Assembly (NCBI GenBank): GCA_965224285.1
Contig: OZ245043.1
Span: 186,001 to 250,000 of the forward strand
Direction: 5' to 3'
Length of the DNA stretch: 64,000 nucleotides
From: JAJCYK01 sp965224285
Lineage (GTDB): Bacteria > Bacteroidota > Bacteroidia > Cytophagales > Cyclobacteriaceae
The position numbers were made by a program, and so were the translations under genes. Shown here piece by piece: positions 45,358 to 54,884 of this stretch. The notes under the pieces were generated by a model. That model was given only the letters and a program-made list of their open reading frames with translations, was not told the DNA's origin and did not search any database. Each line of letters begins with the position of its first letter. Positions within the stretch are counted from its first letter, which is position 1.

Positions 45358-46416
45358 ATGGAGGGTAAAGCTATCGTTCTGACCAGAGGAATGCTGGATG
45401 ATCATCATGCCAAAACTGCTCACGGATTGATCCGCGGATCGCAAAGGTATGAGATCACTGGTGTGATCGATGACCTGCACGCCGGTAAGGACGCGGGTCA
45501 GGTAGTGGATGGCATACACCGTGACATTCCGGTGTATAGATCTTTGGAAGACTACCTTCAGGCAGTGCCTGAGCCGGCCGAATACTTTATAATTGGGGTT
45601 GCCACCAAAGGAGGCTATATACCACGGGAGATGCGGGAAGAAATCCGAAACGCCGTTTCACATGGTATGAGTGTAGTAAACGGATTACATGAGTTTTTAT
45701 CCGATGATCCCGACCTGCAAAGTTTGGCCAAAAGTCGCCGGGTGCAGCTAATTGATATCCGTAAGCCTAGAGGCAAAGATCAGTTGCAGTTTTGGAAAGG
45801 GACCATCAAGGAAGTTAAATGCCCTAAGATAGCGGTGTTGGGTACTGATTGTGCTATTGGTAAGCGCACCACCGCCAGACTGTTAATGGAAGCGGCCACT
45901 CAAAAAGGGTTAGTGGCGGAGATGGTCTTTACCGGACAGACAGGTTGGCTACAAGGGGGTAGATATGGATTTATCCTGGATTCAACCTATAATGATTTTG
46001 TTTCCGGGGAATTAGAACAGGCTATTGTATCTTGTTACCGTGAATTAAATCCGGATATGATCTTCCTGGAAGGCCAGGCTGCTTTACAGAATCCCACTGG
46101 TCCATGCGGGGCTGAATTTTTGATCTCAGGTCGGGCAGAGGGGGTGATATTACAACATGCTCCCGGAAGAAAGTATTTTGGGAATGACCCCGAGTTGGGA
46201 CCAATCCCGCCACTGGAAAGCGAGATCGATCTTATCCGGCTGTATGGTAGTGAAACTTTAGCCATCACGCTGAATGTGCAGGGGTTAGATGAACAAACTG
46301 CCGACCTTCATCAGAGGGAGATCAGTGAACGGCTAGGCCTTCCGGTGGTACAGCCATTAAAAGAAGGTGTTTTCGGTATTATTGAAATGATTGAACAGCG
46401 ATATGCCCAGGATTAA
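45358..46416 (+). CDS. DUF1611 protein, DgcN-like (putative D-glutamate N-acyltransferase)
   Basis: This 352-aa protein of the DUF1611 family starts at the ATG at 45358; an earlier in-frame ATG at 45262 would overlap the divergent gene. The N-terminal Rossmann-like half is followed by a C-terminal P-loop domain with GTDCAIGKRTTA (Walker-type) and later EGQAALQNPTG. DgcN of marine bacteria, the characterised member I know, N-acetylates D-glutamate for catabolism with the epimerase DgcA. Here it overlaps by 14 bp with an enolase-superfamily epimerase, the same gene arrangement. Its use in murein-derived D-Glu salvage is an inference. Confidence 0.8.
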   Translation: MEGKAIVLTRGMLDDHHAKTAHGLIRGSQRYEITGVIDDLHAGKDAGQVVDGIHRDIPVYRSLEDYLQAVPEPAEYFIIGVATKGGYIPREMREEIRNAVSHGMSVVNGLHEFLSDDPDLQSLAKSRRVQLIDIRKPRGKDQLQFWKGTIKEVKCPKIAVLGTDCAIGKRTTARLLMEAATQKGLVAEMVFTGQTGWLQGGRYGFILDSTYNDFVSGELEQAIVSCYRELNPDMIFLEGQAALQNPTGPCGAEFLISGRAEGVILQHAPGRKYFGNDPELGPIPPLESEIDLIRLYGSETLAITLNVQGLDEQTADLHQREISERLGLPVVQPLKEGVFGIIEMIEQRYAQD

Positions 46417-47506
46417 AGACATTGAAGTACACCGGGTTGATCTCGAATTGACCCGCCCTTATACCATTGCCTTTAAAACCGTAAGGCATGTGGAAAATGC
46501 TATAGTAAAAGTGGTTTTGGATAACGGACTGGTAGGCTGGGGATCTGGTAATCCCAGTGAGCAAGTGGTGGGGGTAAACTTGGATCAGACCCTGAAAGCT
46601 TTGGGTATCGCCTGTAACAGACCTGTTCATAAGGACCCCTGGCAGCGATTGCTGGATCGTGATATTGAGCAGCTTTCCCAGCTATGCCAGGAAATACAGG
46701 ATCATCTTCCTCAATATCCTGCAGCCAGAGCAGCCCTGGAAATAGCGCTTTATGATGCCTATTGTCAGCATCAAGAATTACCGTTGGCCAGATTCCTGGG
46801 ACAAAAGATTGAAGCACTACCCACCTCTATTACCATCGGTATCAAATCGGTGGAAGAAACCTTAGCTGAGGCGGAAGAATACCTGGGGATGGGTTTCAGG
46901 GCATTAAAGGTCAAATTGGGCAACGAGTTGAATGAAGATATTGAGAGGGTATTACGACTACGTGAAGAAATAGGAAAGGACATCCCTATCCGGGTTGATG
47001 CAAATCAGGGATATAGCCTGGATGACTTAAATAAATTTTACCTGACCACCCAGAAAGTTGGTCTTGAATTAATCGAACAGCCCCTAGCAGCGGATGACCA
47101 CCATAGTTTGCATAAGCTGGATCCTCCTCTGAAGTCGATTATTGCCGCCGATGAAAGTTTAATCACGGTCAAGGATGCCCGGAAGTTAAGCGAGCCGCCT
47201 GGAGCCTGTGGCATCTTTAATATAAAATTAATGAAATGTGGAGGTATATCACCTGCACTAGCCATTGCCGATGTAGCGGATCAGAACCAAATCGACCTGA
47301 TGTGGGGCTGTAATGATGAAAGTATCATAAGTATTTCAGCTGCTTTGCATACCGCCTTTTCATGTAGTGGCACCAAATACCTGGATCTGGATGGAAGTTT
47401 GGACCTGGCACGGGATGTGGTAGAAGGAGGATTTGTTCTGGAACAGGGGATAATGCGCATCAATGATAAAGCCGGCCTGGGGGTCAACCCTAGCGGATTG
47501 GTATAA
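46403..47506 (+). CDS. Dipeptide epimerase/DgcA-like enolase-superfamily enzyme
   Basis: This 367-aa enzyme (ATG 46403; a TTG at 46391 is less likely) has the mandelate racemase/muconate-lactonizing fold. The catalytic Lys pair is KVKLG, the Mg ligands are RVDANQGY, LIEQPL and AADESL, and the second Lys lies in NIKLMKCGG. These are features of L-Ala-D/L-Glu epimerases. Next to the DUF1611 gene it may epimerise N-acyl-D-glutamate (as DgcA) rather than a dipeptide. Either role fits recycling of murein peptides. Confidence 0.88.
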   Translation: MPRIKDIEVHRVDLELTRPYTIAFKTVRHVENAIVKVVLDNGLVGWGSGNPSEQVVGVNLDQTLKALGIACNRPVHKDPWQRLLDRDIEQLSQLCQEIQDHLPQYPAARAALEIALYDAYCQHQELPLARFLGQKIEALPTSITIGIKSVEETLAEAEEYLGMGFRALKVKLGNELNEDIERVLRLREEIGKDIPIRVDANQGYSLDDLNKFYLTTQKVGLELIEQPLAADDHHSLHKLDPPLKSIIAADESLITVKDARKLSEPPGACGIFNIKLMKCGGISPALAIADVADQNQIDLMWGCNDESIISISAALHTAFSCSGTKYLDLDGSLDLARDVVEGGFVLEQGIMRINDKAGLGVNPSGLV

Positions 47507-47918
47507 ATTAAAGAAAAAATGAGGGTTATTACGGGTTTGGATATAATTAAAGCAGATAGGGGATCACAAAAAGGGTAACGTTGGCTATTTGGCACGGGCC
47601 GGGTCAGGGGTTTCCAATTTGCAACACGGGCTCTAATTTCGTAGTATTTTTCAACCCTGGAAGAAGGGGTAAATGCTGAGGCATAGGGGGTATCAGGTGT
47701 TGGGACCAGAGTTTCAAGGGAAACTTCCTCGTACGAAGATGAATTTTCACAAATTACCCATCGACATGATCAACGGGAGCGACAAACCCGGAAAGTGGGA
47801 GGAGTCGCGAGATGATTATCAGCAACTTTCAGATCGGGAAATAGTGGACTGGGGGGATTTCGGCAAAAAATATTGGTGGTGTTGGTGTATTTGGAATAAA
47901 ATGAATTACTTTTTGTAA
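47507..47918. other. 412-bp intergenic region
   Basis: No gene, RNA or clear repeat was seen. A small open frame at 47673-47918 lacks any recognisable sequence and is not supported. The last bases lead into the GTG start of the GH3 gene. Confidence 0.4.
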
Positions 47919-50900
47919 GTGAAATATTCCCATACATACTTCAAGCTTAGGTTCTGGATACTGCTCATAGCTTCATTGGCAGGGTCGACATTGGGTTTTA
48001 CTGGCCATACTAAACAGGATCCGCCATTCTTATCTGAGGGTAAACAATGGGTGGATAGTGTTATGAACACCCTGACTCCCAGAGAGCGCATAGCCCAATT
48101 GATACACATAGCGGCTTATTCTAATAGGAGCAAAGGATTTGAAGATTCTTTACTGACCTTAGTAGAAGAGTTTCAAGTAGGGGGGCTGATATTCTTTCAA
48201 GGTGGACCGGTACGTCAGGCACAATTAGTAAATCGCTATCAGGGTGTCTCCAAGGTACCGTTGCTCATTTCTATGGATGCAGAGTGGGGGTTAGGGATGC
48301 GGCTGGATAGTACTATAAGTTTTCCCTATCAAATGACACTAGGGGCAGCCCAAGATGATCTACTGATCCGTGAAATGGGGCGGGAGATCGGGCGACAATT
48401 TAGACGATTAGGGGTTCATTTAAATTTTGCCCCAGTAGCAGATGTTAATAACAACCCCAATAATCCTGTGATCAATTATCGCTCCTTTGGGGAGGACACC
48501 AAAGCGGTTACCGAGAAGAGCTTATCATACATGAGAGGTTTACAGGAAGAGGGAATTTTAGTTTCTGCCAAGCACTTTCCCGGTCATGGTGACACGGAGA
48601 CTGATTCACATTATGATCTGCCTCAATTACCACATAGTAGAGAACGCCTAAAAACGGTGGAGTTGGCACCATTCCGAGCAATGATAGAAGCAGGTGCTTC
48701 AGGTGTAATGGTGGCTCATATGAACATTCCAAGCCTGGATAGCACTGAAAACCTCCCCAGTACTCTCTCCAAGCCCATCGTTACAGGTTTACTGCAAGAT
48801 GAGATGGGATTTCAGGGTTTGATCATGACTGATGCTCTCAATATGCAGGGAGTAACCAAGTATTACCAGCCTGGAGAAGTTGATGTGAAAGCCCTAGTAG
48901 CGGGTAATGATATGCTACTGTTCAGCCAAGATGTGTCTAAAGCATTGGAAATGATTGAAGATGCCATCAAACAAGGTAGACTAAGCCAAAAGGATATAGA
49001 TCGTAAATGCCGCAAAGTGCTCGCAGCTAAATATTGGGTAGGGCTGCATGACTACAAGCCGGTGGAGGTTTATCACCTGGTACAAGATCTCAACACACCA
49101 CAGGCCCAAGTACTTCATCGGCGGCTGATAGAAAGCAGTTTAACAGTTATTAAAAATGATGATGTCCTACCGGTGAAACGGCTGGATACTTTAACCATAG
49201 CTTCCCTATCTATTGGTGCGGATAAAATTTCCCGCTTTCAGCACACCTTGGATCTTTATGCACAGGTTGATCATTTCCTATTGCCAAAAGAGGCTTCCCA
49301 GGAACAGACACAGCAAATGGGCGCTCTTTTAAAAGATTATGACCTGATAATAGTAGCGCTCCACCAGGTTTATCGCAGGCCTGGTAACAGCCCCGGCTTT
49401 AACGAGCACACCTATCAGCTTATTGATCAATTAATGAATGACAATACCCTATTGGTAAGTTTTAGAAATCCGTACACCTTAGGGGAGGTTTCTATGGCCG
49501 ATCAGGCTGGAGTCATTATTTGTGCCTACCAGGATCAGCCGCTGATTCAAGACCTGTCGGCTCAACTAATTTTTGGTGGGATAGGGGCTTCCGGCAGGCT
49601 GCCGGTAACAGTCAATTCAGCTTTTGGCTTTGGTCAGGGCCTTGATATTCAAGGGGGAAAGAGGCTCAAATACACCATTCCTGAAGAAGTCGGTATTAAC
49701 ACCCAGTATCTACATCGCCGGGTTGATTCAGTAGTGCAGGTGGGGCTGGATTCAATGGCCTATCCGGGCGCTCAGGTATTGGCGGCCAAAGATGGTAAGG
49801 TTTTTATGCACCGGGTTTATGGCCATCACACTTATCAGGATCTTAGGGAAGTTCGAAAAGATGATATTTATGATCTGGCATCAGTTACCAAGATCACCGG
49901 ACCATTGCCGGCTTTGATGAGATTGTACGGTGAAGGCAAACTGCAACTGGATCAACCCTTTAGTTACTATTGGGAAGACTTCAAAGGAACGGATAAGGAA
50001 GAAATGACCGTTAGGGAGGTGTTGGCCCATTACGCCCAACTAAAATCCTGGATACCGTATTGGGAAAGTACTAAACGGAAAAGCGGAAAATTTAAACGGA
50101 GGTTCTTAAGATCCGACAGCTCCCGAAGATTCCCCATCCGTTTAACTGATAACCTCTATTTAAAACACAATTATAGAGACAAGCAGATCTATAAGGCAAT
50201 TAGAAAATCACCCTTGGAAAAGGAGAAAAAATATCTATATTCCGGGTTATCTTTTTATCTGTATCCCAGGATCATTGAGGATTTAACCGGTATTAACTAT
50301 GAGGATTATGTTCGCCAGGAATTTTACCTGCGGTTGGGCGCCAATACCCTTACTTATAATCCTATGCGGTTTTATGATATAGATCGAATTGTGCCTACCG
50401 AGAACGATGGCTTTTTCAGGATGGAACAGCTTCATGGGAAGGTGCATGACGAGGGAGCTGCCATGATGCAAGGTGTATCTGGTAATGCAGGATTATTTAG
50501 TACTGCCAATGATTTGGCTAAAATAATGCAAATGTATTTACAAGGGGGTACCTACGGTGGAGAACGATACATACAGCAGGAAGCAGTGAGTGAATTCACC
50601 AAATGTCAATATTGTGCTGAAGGTAACCGTCGTGGATTGGGATTTGATAAACCAGTGCTGGAAAACAAGATGGACGGATCTACTGCCTGGGATGCCAGCG
50701 GCAGCAGCTATGGGCATTCGGGGTATACGGGTACTTTCACCTGGGTAGACCCCGAGAATGGACTGCTTTACATCTTTTTTTCTAATCGGGTTTACCCCAC
50801 CAGGGACAATCCCAAATTATATCGATTGAGCATTCGCCCGGCAATTCATCAGGTGCTATATGATGCATTGCGGCACGGCGTAACTACCTCTAGTAATTAG
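47919..50900 (+). CDS. GH3 beta-N-acetylglucosaminidase fused to a beta-lactamase-type serine hydrolase
   Basis: This 993-aa exported protein starts at a GTG and has a signal peptide (residues 1-27). The first part is a GH3 glycosidase with KHFPGHGDTETDSH at 218-231 (the NagZ His-Asp dyad) and a MTDALNMQG nucleophile loop near 302. A linker leads to the second part, a class C-like serine hydrolase/PBP domain with SVTK near 655 and a YSGL segment. The fusion would join sugar and peptide trimming of muropeptides in the periplasm. It is known in Bacteroidota. The tail overlaps the amidase gene by 11 bp. Confidence 0.9.
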   Translation: MKYSHTYFKLRFWILLIASLAGSTLGFTGHTKQDPPFLSEGKQWVDSVMNTLTPRERIAQLIHIAAYSNRSKGFEDSLLTLVEEFQVGGLIFFQGGPVRQAQLVNRYQGVSKVPLLISMDAEWGLGMRLDSTISFPYQMTLGAAQDDLLIREMGREIGRQFRRLGVHLNFAPVADVNNNPNNPVINYRSFGEDTKAVTEKSLSYMRGLQEEGILVSAKHFPGHGDTETDSHYDLPQLPHSRERLKTVELAPFRAMIEAGASGVMVAHMNIPSLDSTENLPSTLSKPIVTGLLQDEMGFQGLIMTDALNMQGVTKYYQPGEVDVKALVAGNDMLLFSQDVSKALEMIEDAIKQGRLSQKDIDRKCRKVLAAKYWVGLHDYKPVEVYHLVQDLNTPQAQVLHRRLIESSLTVIKNDDVLPVKRLDTLTIASLSIGADKISRFQHTLDLYAQVDHFLLPKEASQEQTQQMGALLKDYDLIIVALHQVYRRPGNSPGFNEHTYQLIDQLMNDNTLLVSFRNPYTLGEVSMADQAGVIICAYQDQPLIQDLSAQLIFGGIGASGRLPVTVNSAFGFGQGLDIQGGKRLKYTIPEEVGINTQYLHRRVDSVVQVGLDSMAYPGAQVLAAKDGKVFMHRVYGHHTYQDLREVRKDDIYDLASVTKITGPLPALMRLYGEGKLQLDQPFSYYWEDFKGTDKEEMTVREVLAHYAQLKSWIPYWESTKRKSGKFKRRFLRSDSSRRFPIRLTDNLYLKHNYRDKQIYKAIRKSPLEKEKKYLYSGLSFYLYPRIIEDLTGINYEDYVRQEFYLRLGANTLTYNPMRFYDIDRIVPTENDGFFRMEQLHGKVHDEGAAMMQGVSGNAGLFSTANDLAKIMQMYLQGGTYGGERYIQQEAVSEFTKCQYCAEGNRRGLGFDKPVLENKMDGSTAWDASGSSYGHSGYTGTFTWVDPENGLLYIFFSNRVYPTRDNPKLYRLSIRPAIHQVLYDALRHGVTTSSN

Positions 50901-51546
50901 GAGCTCCTTTCAGGTCTAGTTTGCGAAGTTCATCCCTCAACTTATTCATGAATTCCTCACCCGGATCTTGTTTATGTTCAACAGGTTGTCCATTATAATT
51001 CTTCCACAAGGAGTGGGATGAGAAAAGTGGGTATTCATAGTTTCCGATCAGGTATTCGATGTGGTATTTTTTGGCCAGAGACTTTACTAAAAAGCTATTG
51101 GCTTCCAGCTGCATTTCTGTAAGCGGTTGATCATGGTTACCTACATTCTTAATGCCAATCGAGCAATAATTTAAGCCCACCACATGATTAGCCAACAAAG
51201 AATCAGGCATCAGCTGGTAGATACTGCCATCCCGATCCACCAAGTAGTGGGATGATACGTTCAGTTCCTGGGGAAGGAAAGGGTCATCGTTACGGAATTG
51301 AGGTTTTACTGGTTCATAAAAGACCCGGTAAGCACTTTCCAGGTCGCCAAGTGTAGTCCAATGGATCACAATCATTACCGGATTGATCACCGGCTGTTCC
51401 CGCACCAATTGGTGTTGTTGCGCCAGATATTCCAGGCTTAAATCAACCCGGGTCTGATCATAGAGAATAGGTTTTTGCAGGATTTCATAAGACTGACAAG
51501 CGCTGAACAACCCAAAAAATGTCAACGATAAAAAAAATCTTAGCAC
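50890..51546 (-). CDS. N-acetylmuramoyl-L-alanine amidase (AmpD-type) lipoprotein
   Basis: This 218-aa lipoprotein (lipobox FSAC) has an Amidase_2 fold. The first zinc His is in VIHWT, and SSHYLVDRDGSIYQLMPD is the central strand pair with the conserved His. The third ligand region is EHKQDPGEEF. It removes the peptide stem from N-acetylmuramic acid. Its stop is 11 bp inside the GH3-hydrolase 3' end, and the beta-lactamase-like gene ends 1 bp upstream of its start, forming an operon. Confidence 0.85.
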   Translation of the reverse strand: MLRFFLSLTFFGLFSACQSYEILQKPILYDQTRVDLSLEYLAQQHQLVREQPVINPVMIVIHWTTLGDLESAYRVFYEPVKPQFRNDDPFLPQELNVSSHYLVDRDGSIYQLMPDSLLANHVVGLNYCSIGIKNVGNHDQPLTEMQLEANSFLVKSLAKKYHIEYLIGNYEYPLFSSHSLWKNYNGQPVEHKQDPGEEFMNKLRDELRKLDLKGAPNY

Positions 51547-51547
51547 G

Positions 51548-52453
51548 TTATGATGCCTTCTTGTTAGTCATATATTGATATACCATGGCTGAAATATTAC
51601 TGAGAAACTCCGTTCCTTTATCAAAATCCGGAAGCTGATCGGAAAGCAGTATTAATACGTATCTGCGTCCGTCAGGTAAAAACACAATCCCCGAATCATG
51701 ATGAAGACCGGATATACTGCCAGTTTTATGGGCTACTTGTACTTCCAGAGGAAGTTTGGCAGGAATGACATCCCGAAACTTCTGTCTTTTTAATACTTCC
51801 AGCATCTGTTGAGAGGCATCCGGGGTAATGACCTCACCTTTTGCCAACTTTTCAAATATTACCAGTAAACTCTGGGCATTGGTTAGGTTACTTAAATTTT
51901 GTTCATATGCCTTTATATCCTCCACTCCCCGCAATACAAGCATGTCCTCGGCTCCCAGGTCTTTCATGGTTTGAGTGATATTTTCCGCTCCAAAATAATC
52001 CACCAGCATATTGCTAGCAATGTTAGAACTCTCGGTGATCATGTGTTCGACCAGTTGCTTTATAGACAGTTTTTCACCCAACTGCTGATATAGGTCCTGG
52101 TCACTGTCATCTGCTGGAGTAAGCTGATACCAACTGGAGTCAACGATGCTGCGAAATTGATCTGTAACTATCAGGGAGTCCTCCAAGGTACAATTTCCAA
52201 GATGGACCTGTTTGAATGCCTCGATCATAACCGGCGTTTTCATGGTGCTGGCAGCGTGAAAAACAGTCTGTTTATTAATGTAAAATGCATCATCAGGATC
52301 ATCCAGGTTTTTAAAGATAACGGCGTATTCACCTTCCTGGTGATGGATTGAGTCCAGGATTTGTAACTCCAGTTCAGTGAGTGTCATGGAAGAATCTGGT
52401 TTATTACAGGCTAGAATGGAAAATAAAATAAAAGCCAGTGATGGAATTCTCAT
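51548..52453 (-). CDS. Class A beta-lactamase-like serine hydrolase lipoprotein
   Basis: A protein of about 301 aa starting at the ATG at 52453 (an upstream ATG at 52477 would spoil the signal). The lipobox is SILAC. Motifs: STMK (nucleophile Ser and Lys) in AASTMKTP, SSN in the ESSNIASN region, and HKTG in the C-terminal third. The Glu166-type base is not confidently identified, so it may be a penicillin-recognising peptidase rather than a true beta-lactamase. It is the upstream gene of the amidase operon. Confidence 0.82.
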   Translation of the reverse strand: MRIPSLAFILFSILACNKPDSSMTLTELELQILDSIHHQEGEYAVIFKNLDDPDDAFYINKQTVFHAASTMKTPVMIEAFKQVHLGNCTLEDSLIVTDQFRSIVDSSWYQLTPADDSDQDLYQQLGEKLSIKQLVEHMITESSNIASNMLVDYFGAENITQTMKDLGAEDMLVLRGVEDIKAYEQNLSNLTNAQSLLVIFEKLAKGEVITPDASQQMLEVLKRQKFRDVIPAKLPLEVQVAHKTGSISGLHHDSGIVFLPDGRRYVLILLSDQLPDFDKGTEFLSNISAMVYQYMTNKKAS

Positions 52454-52546
52454 GGTAAATGTAAAGTCAAGCCGCAAAAGTAGATAATTTATGGGATAAA
52501 TATCAAGGCCTATTATTTTGAACGAAAGGCTTGGGAATTGGGTTGA

Positions 52547-52577
52547 ATTAATTACGAATTACGAATGAGGAATGACG
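52547..52577. repeat. ATTACGA repeat block, second copy
   Basis: AATTACGAATTACGAATGAGG is similar to the block at 32206-32252 and sits between the 5' end of the beta-lactamase-like gene and the 3' end of the TamL gene. Confidence 0.55.
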
Positions 52578-52607
52578 GATATACATATCCCTGATTAGTG
52601 TTGACCG

Positions 52608-54884
52608 TTAGAAGGGATACCCGATGGCAATATTCAGCACCAGGTTCTCCTTTCTCCAATCCCGGTCCAGAATGTCAATGTCGTCCACCACCCATCTCTG
52701 TCCGGATGGCATGGAGGGTTTTCTCAAGGGGAATCCCAGGTCAAAACGTAATACAAAAAAGCTGGCATCTACCCGCAAACCTAATCCGGTTCCCACTGCC
52801 AGTTCATTAAAAAAACTGGTAAACTCAAATTCACTACCTGGCCTCTGGGGATCTTCTACCCTGGTCCATATATTGCCTACATCCAAAAAGTAAGCCCCTT
52901 TGAACATCCCGATCAGGTCAAAGCGATGCTCCATATTGAATTCCAGCCGAATATCTCCACCCTGATCCCGGAAAGTAAGAGTGTCGGGAATAGTATAGGT
53001 GCCTGGTCCTACAGAGCGAGCTCGAAACCCTCTAACACTGCTGGAGCCTCCTGAAAAAAATTGTTTGATATAAGGTAGAACTTCGGAATTCCCGTAAGAA
53101 AATCCCGCCCCTACCAAGAAGCGGCTGGCCAGCACGTTACGGCGGTCTAATCGGTAATGATATCGCACTTCCCCTTCTCCTCTGGTATATTGGGAATAGG
53201 TCTGTCCAAAGACTTCATTCTCGCCGGCGGATCTACCCAGGCTTTGGGCAAGATTCAATAGGTTTCCTGAAAGATTGAGATTACCTTTTAAATGGAATTG
53301 ACTGCTACCCACTGTCTGTGGTCGGTAGTTATATACATAATCGGTGCCTATTATAAATTGCTCCTCGTAACTCTGCCTTAAAAAGTTGTTGTTTTCCAGC
53401 AAAGCCTCAAAATCATCAGTGGTATCAAGCAGTTTTACCAGGTTTATTTCCACCAGGCGCAATTGGTGGAAGTGTTTTTGACTTCGTTCCCAGTCATAAC
53501 CGTAATTAAGCCGAAAGGAGTTTAGGGTAAAAAAACGGGGACGACGCAAATAATTATACCCCAATTCAAACTCCGTTAGAGGTGCAAACCCCCGGCTGGC
53601 ACGAATCCGGAAAGGGCTGATAAAACGAGGTATAATTAGACTGGTTTCCAAACCGAATTCAAAGGAATTGCCAGACTGTCCCTGACTGCTGACCTGGGTT
53701 TCGAATCCACTTAATAAATTGATCATCAGCAACTCAGCACCTCTAAAGGTATTGCGATTACGAAAATTCACCGAAAACCTGGGTCCCACGAAGTTATTGG
53801 AACCCGCCACCAGATCGGCTTCCAGCCTCAGGGATTTCTTTAATAATGGGGTCAACCGGATATTGGTATTGAGCTGGTCTTCCGAGAGTGAGTCTTGTCG
53901 GAACTGCATGTTGACAAATTTGAATGCCCCTAAACCTAACAGCCGATTTATGGAGAACTCATGATCCTGTATATTGTATAATGCTCCCTTTCTGAGGTAA
54001 ATAGCATTAGATATCACCCTGGGTTTGAATTCCTGCTCATCAAAGATGAATCGATAATTTCGGGTTCTAAGAGTGTCGCTATCGGAATGACTATCCTCGT
54101 CGGTAAGGTCGTAATCTGGAAAGATCAGGATATTGTTCAGGGTATATTGTTGTGCTGCTTCATAAGGAATATCGCCTTTCACGGTCAAGTATATATTGAC
54201 ACGTCTGCCTCCGACGGTGCTGTCGACATCAAAGAGTAGATAATCTGGACTGAAGTAAAAATACCCTTGGGTCTTTAAGAACCTGTCAATACGGCGGCGC
54301 TCCCCAAGCAAGTCGTTAAGCCGGTATGGTTCTCCTTCTTCGATGAGAGATTCTTCTCTGGTGGCTCCTATGGTTTTTCTTAACGGCCCTACCTGAGGAG
54401 GATAGTGGATTTCATTTATTCGATAAGGTTCAACAACCTGTGCCTGGTATACCACTTGGGCGGTATGCGCTTTGGATTTGATCTCATATTCCACTTCTGC
54501 ATTAAAATATCCGTTATTTTGTAGACGATTGATCAACAGGTTTTTGGTATGTTCAGGGTCGACTTCACTCATGAGCACCGGCGCTCGCCCTACCTGATAT
54601 TTCAGCCAATGCTTAAATCCCTTCTCTTTTTTAGGCTCTCCGGCTATATGATGAAACCACACCTTTGGTCGCGAACCGAGAAATTTTTCGTTGGGCGTTG
54701 GTTCAACTACTTGCTCGAGAGTGGTCATTAACTGACTCATTCCAGGGACCTTACCTGAAGCGTCTAGCTTAATATTGGCGCCTTCATAAAACTGTTCTCC
54801 CTCATCAAGAAAACGAGTGGCCGTGCAATTGGTCAGCATAGCTGATGCCCATAATAAAACTATATATCCAGCGGCTTTATTCAT
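52608..54884 (-). CDS. TamL: lipoprotein-type TamA/BamA outer-membrane beta-barrel protein
   Basis: A protein of about 758 aa starting at the ATG at 54884. A start at 54929 would add 15 residues and overlap tamB more, so 54884 is preferred because it puts the lipobox (MLTNC, Cys20) in place. POTRA-like repeats fill the N-terminal 300 residues. A 16-strand barrel follows, with the terminal Omp85 motif region FFSGGSSSVRGFRARSVGPG and LRFDLGFPLRK, ending in aromatic IAIGYPF. With TamB it moves lipids or proteins to the outer membrane. It overlaps tamB by 8 bp. Confidence 0.88.
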   Translation of the reverse strand: MNKAAGYIVLLWASAMLTNCTATRFLDEGEQFYEGANIKLDASGKVPGMSQLMTTLEQVVEPTPNEKFLGSRPKVWFHHIAGEPKKEKGFKHWLKYQVGRAPVLMSEVDPEHTKNLLINRLQNNGYFNAEVEYEIKSKAHTAQVVYQAQVVEPYRINEIHYPPQVGPLRKTIGATREESLIEEGEPYRLNDLLGERRRIDRFLKTQGYFYFSPDYLLFDVDSTVGGRRVNIYLTVKGDIPYEAAQQYTLNNILIFPDYDLTDEDSHSDSDTLRTRNYRFIFDEQEFKPRVISNAIYLRKGALYNIQDHEFSINRLLGLGAFKFVNMQFRQDSLSEDQLNTNIRLTPLLKKSLRLEADLVAGSNNFVGPRFSVNFRNRNTFRGAELLMINLLSGFETQVSSQGQSGNSFEFGLETSLIIPRFISPFRIRASRGFAPLTEFELGYNYLRRPRFFTLNSFRLNYGYDWERSQKHFHQLRLVEINLVKLLDTTDDFEALLENNNFLRQSYEEQFIIGTDYVYNYRPQTVGSSQFHLKGNLNLSGNLLNLAQSLGRSAGENEVFGQTYSQYTRGEGEVRYHYRLDRRNVLASRFLVGAGFSYGNSEVLPYIKQFFSGGSSSVRGFRARSVGPGTYTIPDTLTFRDQGGDIRLEFNMEHRFDLIGMFKGAYFLDVGNIWTRVEDPQRPGSEFEFTSFFNELAVGTGLGLRVDASFFVLRFDLGFPLRKPSMPSGQRWVVDDIDILDRDWRKENLVLNIAIGYPF

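Noticed and set aside
47673..47918. 81-aa open frame
   Set aside because: No signal, no motif, unusual Trp/Cys-rich tail, and no start context; it looks like chance.
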